Positions 61,418 through 64,000 of a stretch of DNA of 64,000 nt are shown piece by piece. Position 1 is the stretch's first letter. Every line of letters begins with the position of its first letter. A model generated the notes under the pieces. It made no database searches. It was not told the origin of the DNA and saw only the letters and a program-made list of their open reading frames with translations. Location of the stretch: the NCBI GenBank assembly GCA_964235485.1, contig CAXSAZ010000009.1:1-64000 (forward strand). Direction: 5' to 3'. The stretch is from CAHJXG01 sp964235485 (lineage in GTDB: Bacteria; Pseudomonadota; Alphaproteobacteria; Acetobacterales; Acetobacteraceae). Both the position numbers and the translations under genes were made by a program.

Positions 61418-62685
61418 TCGACCTTAAACCTGCCGCCACCGCTCCCGTCCACTCCAGGACATCCCGCGCCCGCTCGCGCCGCTTGTCCTGGTTGGCCGGC
61501 ATCAGCCTGGCCGTGCTCGCCGCGGCCGGAGCCGCCTACAAGCTGGCGCCGGGCGGGTCCGCGCCGGCTGCCGGCACTGCCGCGGCGGCGGCTCCCGCCC
61601 CCATCCCGGTTTCGGTCGCGGTGGTCGAGCAGAAGGACACGGCGATCTGGAGCGACTTCTCCGGCCGGGTCGAGGCGGTGGGCCGCGTGGAGGTGCGCCC
61701 GCGTGCCGCCGGCGCGGTCCTGAAAGCGCATTTCCGCGAGGGCGCGATGGTTCAGCAAGGAGACCTGCTGTTCACCATCGACCCGGCGCCCTATGCGGCC
61801 GAGGTGCAGGGCGCCGAAGCGCAGGTCGCGTCCGCGCAGGCCCGCCTGGCCCTGGCCGCAAAGGAGCAGCAGCGCGCGCAGCAGCTCGTCGGCAAGGGCT
61901 TCACGCCGCAGCGCGACGTTGACCAGCGGGTGAACGAGCTGCACGCCGCCGAGGCGAACCTGCGCGGCGCGCAGGCCACGCTCGACACCGCGCGCCTCAA
62001 CCTCGGCTATACCGAGGTCCGGGCGCCGATCACCGGGCGCGCCGGACGCATCGAGGTCACCGCCGGCAACCTCGTGCCGGCTGGCCCCACGGCCCCGGTG
62101 CTGACGACGCTGGTGTCGGTGAACCCGATCTACGCGAGCTTCGAGGCCGACGAGCAATCCCTGGCCCGCGCCCTCGCCAGCCTGCCCGGCGGCGGCCAGG
62201 CCGGCGGCGCCGACGTGATCGAGCAGATCGCCCGCATCCCGGTGCAGATGGGCACGCTCGGCTCCGCCGGCACGCCGTTCGGGGGCAAGCTGCAACTGGT
62301 GGACAACGTGGTCGATGCCCGGAGCGGGACCGTCCGCGTGCGCGCCGTGTTCGACAACCCGGACGGCAAGCTGATGCCCGGCCAGTTCGCGCGGCTGCGG
62401 CTGGGCCTCGCGCAACTGGAACCCGCGCTGGCCATCGACGAGCGCGCCATCGGCACCGACCAGGACCGCCGCTTCGTCATGGTGGTCGGCGAGGACAACA
62501 AGGTCGCCTACCGCACGGTCGCCCTCGGCGCCACCGCCGGAGGCCTGCGCCTGGTCACCTCCGGCCTGAAGCCCGGCGAGCGCATCGTGGTCAACGGCCT
62601 GCAGCGCGTCCGTCCAGGCGCCGCCGTGGCCCCCCAGCCGGTCGCCATGGACGCCGCCGCCGCCTCGACGCTGGCCGCCCGCTGA
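61414..62685 (+). CDS. RND efflux periplasmic adaptor (MexE/AcrA type)
   Basis: A 423-residue membrane-fusion protein. An N-terminal membrane anchor (LSWLAGISLAVLAAAGAAYK) precedes the lipoyl half-motifs (VEVRPRAAGAVLKAHFREGA and YTEVRAPITGRAGRIEV), an alpha-hairpin (about 125-185) and the beta-barrel region (VRVRAVFDNPDGKLMPGQFA). It links the inner-membrane pump to an outer-membrane channel. It overlaps the hydrolase gene by four bases, and the pump gene follows after 28 bases. No outer-membrane factor is visible before the window ends. Confidence 0.93.
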   Translation: MIDLKPAATAPVHSRTSRARSRRLSWLAGISLAVLAAAGAAYKLAPGGSAPAAGTAAAAAPAPIPVSVAVVEQKDTAIWSDFSGRVEAVGRVEVRPRAAGAVLKAHFREGAMVQQGDLLFTIDPAPYAAEVQGAEAQVASAQARLALAAKEQQRAQQLVGKGFTPQRDVDQRVNELHAAEANLRGAQATLDTARLNLGYTEVRAPITGRAGRIEVTAGNLVPAGPTAPVLTTLVSVNPIYASFEADEQSLARALASLPGGGQAGGADVIEQIARIPVQMGTLGSAGTPFGGKLQLVDNVVDARSGTVRVRAVFDNPDGKLMPGQFARLRLGLAQLEPALAIDERAIGTDQDRRFVMVVGEDNKVAYRTVALGATAGGLRLVTSGLKPGERIVVNGLQRVRPGAAVAPQPVAMDAAAASTLAAR

Positions 62686-62713
62686 ACGCGGCTTCTCACC
62701 GGGACCTTTTTCC

Positions 62714-64000
62714 ATGAACATCTCAAGATTCTTCATCGACCGCCCGGTTTTCGCCGGCGTCCTGTCCGTGCTCATCTTCATGTCCGGCCTGCTGGCCCTG
62801 CGCGCGCTGCCGATCTCGGAATATCCCGAGGTGGTGCCGCCCCAGGTGGTCGTGCGGGCCAACTACCCCGGCGCCAGCCCGAAGGTGATCGCGGAAACCG
62901 TGGCCACCCCCATCGAGGAGCAGATCAACGGCGTCGAGGGGATGCTCTACATGGGCAGCCAGGCCACGACCGACGGCCTGATGACCCTGACCGTCACCTT
63001 CAAGCTGGGCACCGACCCGGACAAGGCGCAGCAGTTGGTGCAGAACCGCGTCAGCCAGGCGGAGCCGCGCCTGCCCGACGCCGTGCGCACCCTGGGCATC
63101 ACGACCATCAAGTCCTCGCCCGACCTGATGATGGTCGTGCACATCCTGTCGCCCGACAACAAGTACGACATCACCTACCTACGGAACTACGCGGTCCTGA
63201 ACGTGAAGGACCGCCTGGCCCGCATCGCCGGCGTGGGCGACGTGCAGTTGTTCGGCTCAGGCGACTACGCCATGCGCGTTTGGCTCGACCCGCAGAAGGT
63301 GGCGGAGCACGGCCTGTCCGCGGGCGACGTGGTGCAGGAGATCCGCGCCCAGAACGTCCAGGCCGCGGCCGGCGTGGTCGGCTCCTCGCCCAGCGTTCCC
63401 AACCTCAGCCTGCAGATGTCGGTGAACGCGCAGGGCCGGCTGCAATCCCCCGAGGAGTTCGGCGACATCGTGGTGAAAACCGCCCCCGGCGGCGCGGTCA
63501 CCCGCCTGCGCGACGTGGCGCGGATCGAGCTTGGGGCGGCCGACTACTCGTTGCGGTCGCTGCTGAACAACAAGTCCGCGGTCGCGGTCCCGGTGTTCCA
63601 GGCGCCGGGTTCCAACGCGATCCAGATCGCCGACGCCGTGCGCGCGACCATGGAGGAGATCAAGCAGAACATGCCGGAGGGCGTGGACTACACCGTCGTG
63701 TACGACACGACGCAGTTCGTCCGCGCGTCCATCGAGGCCGTGGTCCACACCCTGCTCGAGGCCGTGGTCCTGGTCGTCATCGTCGTGGTGCTGTTCCTGC
63801 AGACCTGGCGCGCTTCCATCATCCCGCTGGTCGCGGTGCCCGTGTCCATCGTCGGCACCTTTGCCGTGATGCACCTGTTCGGCTTTTCCATCAACGCGCT
63901 CAGCCTGTTCGGCCTGGTGCTCGCGATCGGCATCGTCGTGGACGACGCCATCGTCGTGGTCGAGAACGTCGAGCGCAACATCGAGGACGGCCTGTCCCCG
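62714..64000 (+). CDS. RND multidrug efflux permease (HAE1), partial at window end
   Basis: The first 429 codons of an AcrB/MexF-type permease of about 1050 residues; the gene runs off the window. MNISRFFIDRPVFAGVLSVL is the standard start, NYPGASPKVIAETVATPIEE and DPDKAQQLVQNRVSQAEPRL belong to the porter domain, and GLVLAIGIVVDDAIVVVENV is TM4 with the paired Asp of the proton relay. It uses the proton gradient to expel drugs or solvents with the adaptor encoded before it. LysR control is likely from the divergent regulator. Confidence 0.95.
   Translation, partial: MNISRFFIDRPVFAGVLSVLIFMSGLLALRALPISEYPEVVPPQVVVRANYPGASPKVIAETVATPIEEQINGVEGMLYMGSQATTDGLMTLTVTFKLGTDPDKAQQLVQNRVSQAEPRLPDAVRTLGITTIKSSPDLMMVVHILSPDNKYDITYLRNYAVLNVKDRLARIAGVGDVQLFGSGDYAMRVWLDPQKVAEHGLSAGDVVQEIRAQNVQAAAGVVGSSPSVPNLSLQMSVNAQGRLQSPEEFGDIVVKTAPGGAVTRLRDVARIELGAADYSLRSLLNNKSAVAVPVFQAPGSNAIQIADAVRATMEEIKQNMPEGVDYTVVYDTTQFVRASIEAVVHTLLEAVVLVVIVVVLFLQTWRASIIPLVAVPVSIVGTFAVMHLFGFSINALSLFGLVLAIGIVVDDAIVVVENVERNIEDGLSP

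Overview
The window is high-GC DNA from a proteobacterium. The mix of HyuA/HyuB ATP-dependent hydrolases, Liv-type uptake systems, LysR regulators, GFA-type zinc proteins, an oxalate decarboxylase, ExoY-type exopolysaccharide genes and worn IS630/IS3/ISAs1 fragments fits an environmental alphaproteobacterium, with Acetobacteraceae (Roseomonas-like) or another Rhodospirillales member as the best guess. No rRNA, tRNA, phage module or CRISPR array was seen, so the taxon is inference. Gene ends were placed from reading frames, ribosome binding sites and overlaps; no database search was possible.

Layout. 0-5.7 kb: an IS630 remnant, a secreted Sel1-repeat protein, and a large hybrid histidine kinase followed by an OmpR-type regulator. 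5.7-15.2 kb: an exopolysaccharide locus. Flippase, GT4, GT2, an ExoY-type priming transferase and a Crp/Fnr-like regulator lie on the minus strand; a Wzz-type chain-length protein, a Wzy/ligase and a GH16 glycanase lie on the plus strand. 15.6-19.5 kb: a run of small enzymes (SnoaL-GNAT fusion, two near-identical GFA proteins, argC, a frameshifted SGNH hydrolase, a GNAT). 20-28.2 kb: a 1388-residue SNF2 ATPase, an uncharacterised protein, a PAS hybrid kinase, a decayed ParD-like antitoxin and a secreted histidine phosphatase. 28.4-33.3 kb: a first hyuB-hyuA pair with a LivK-like binding protein. 33.6-37.5 kb: a photoactive yellow protein (PYP) locus. 37.6-45.4 kb: a rearranged zone of truncated genes, IS scraps, two paralogous LysR genes, oxalate decarboxylase and a nested palindromic element. 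45.5-59.4 kb: an eleven-gene overlapping catabolic operon divergent from a leuC-leuD pair. 59.5-64 kb: a LysR-controlled RND efflux operon cut by the window end.

Two systems stand out. First, at 33.6-37.5 kb a stand-alone PYP (chromophore Cys plus the Tyr/Glu pair present) is followed after one base by a PAS-PAS-GGDEF diguanylate cyclase. It lies divergent from the p-coumarate:CoA ligase that supplies its chromophore and next to an EAL phosphodiesterase. This looks like a blue-light input to c-di-GMP; the tyrosine ammonia-lyase usually linked to pyp is not in the window. Second, the gntR-livKHMGF-lyase-hyuB-hyuA-isochorismatase-flavoprotein operon plus leuCD carries, in order of chemistry, uptake, ATP-driven ring opening, amide hydrolysis, dehydrogenation, hydration and retro-aldol cleavage. 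That is a coherent but untested route for degrading a cyclic amide or imide to pyruvate and a short acid.
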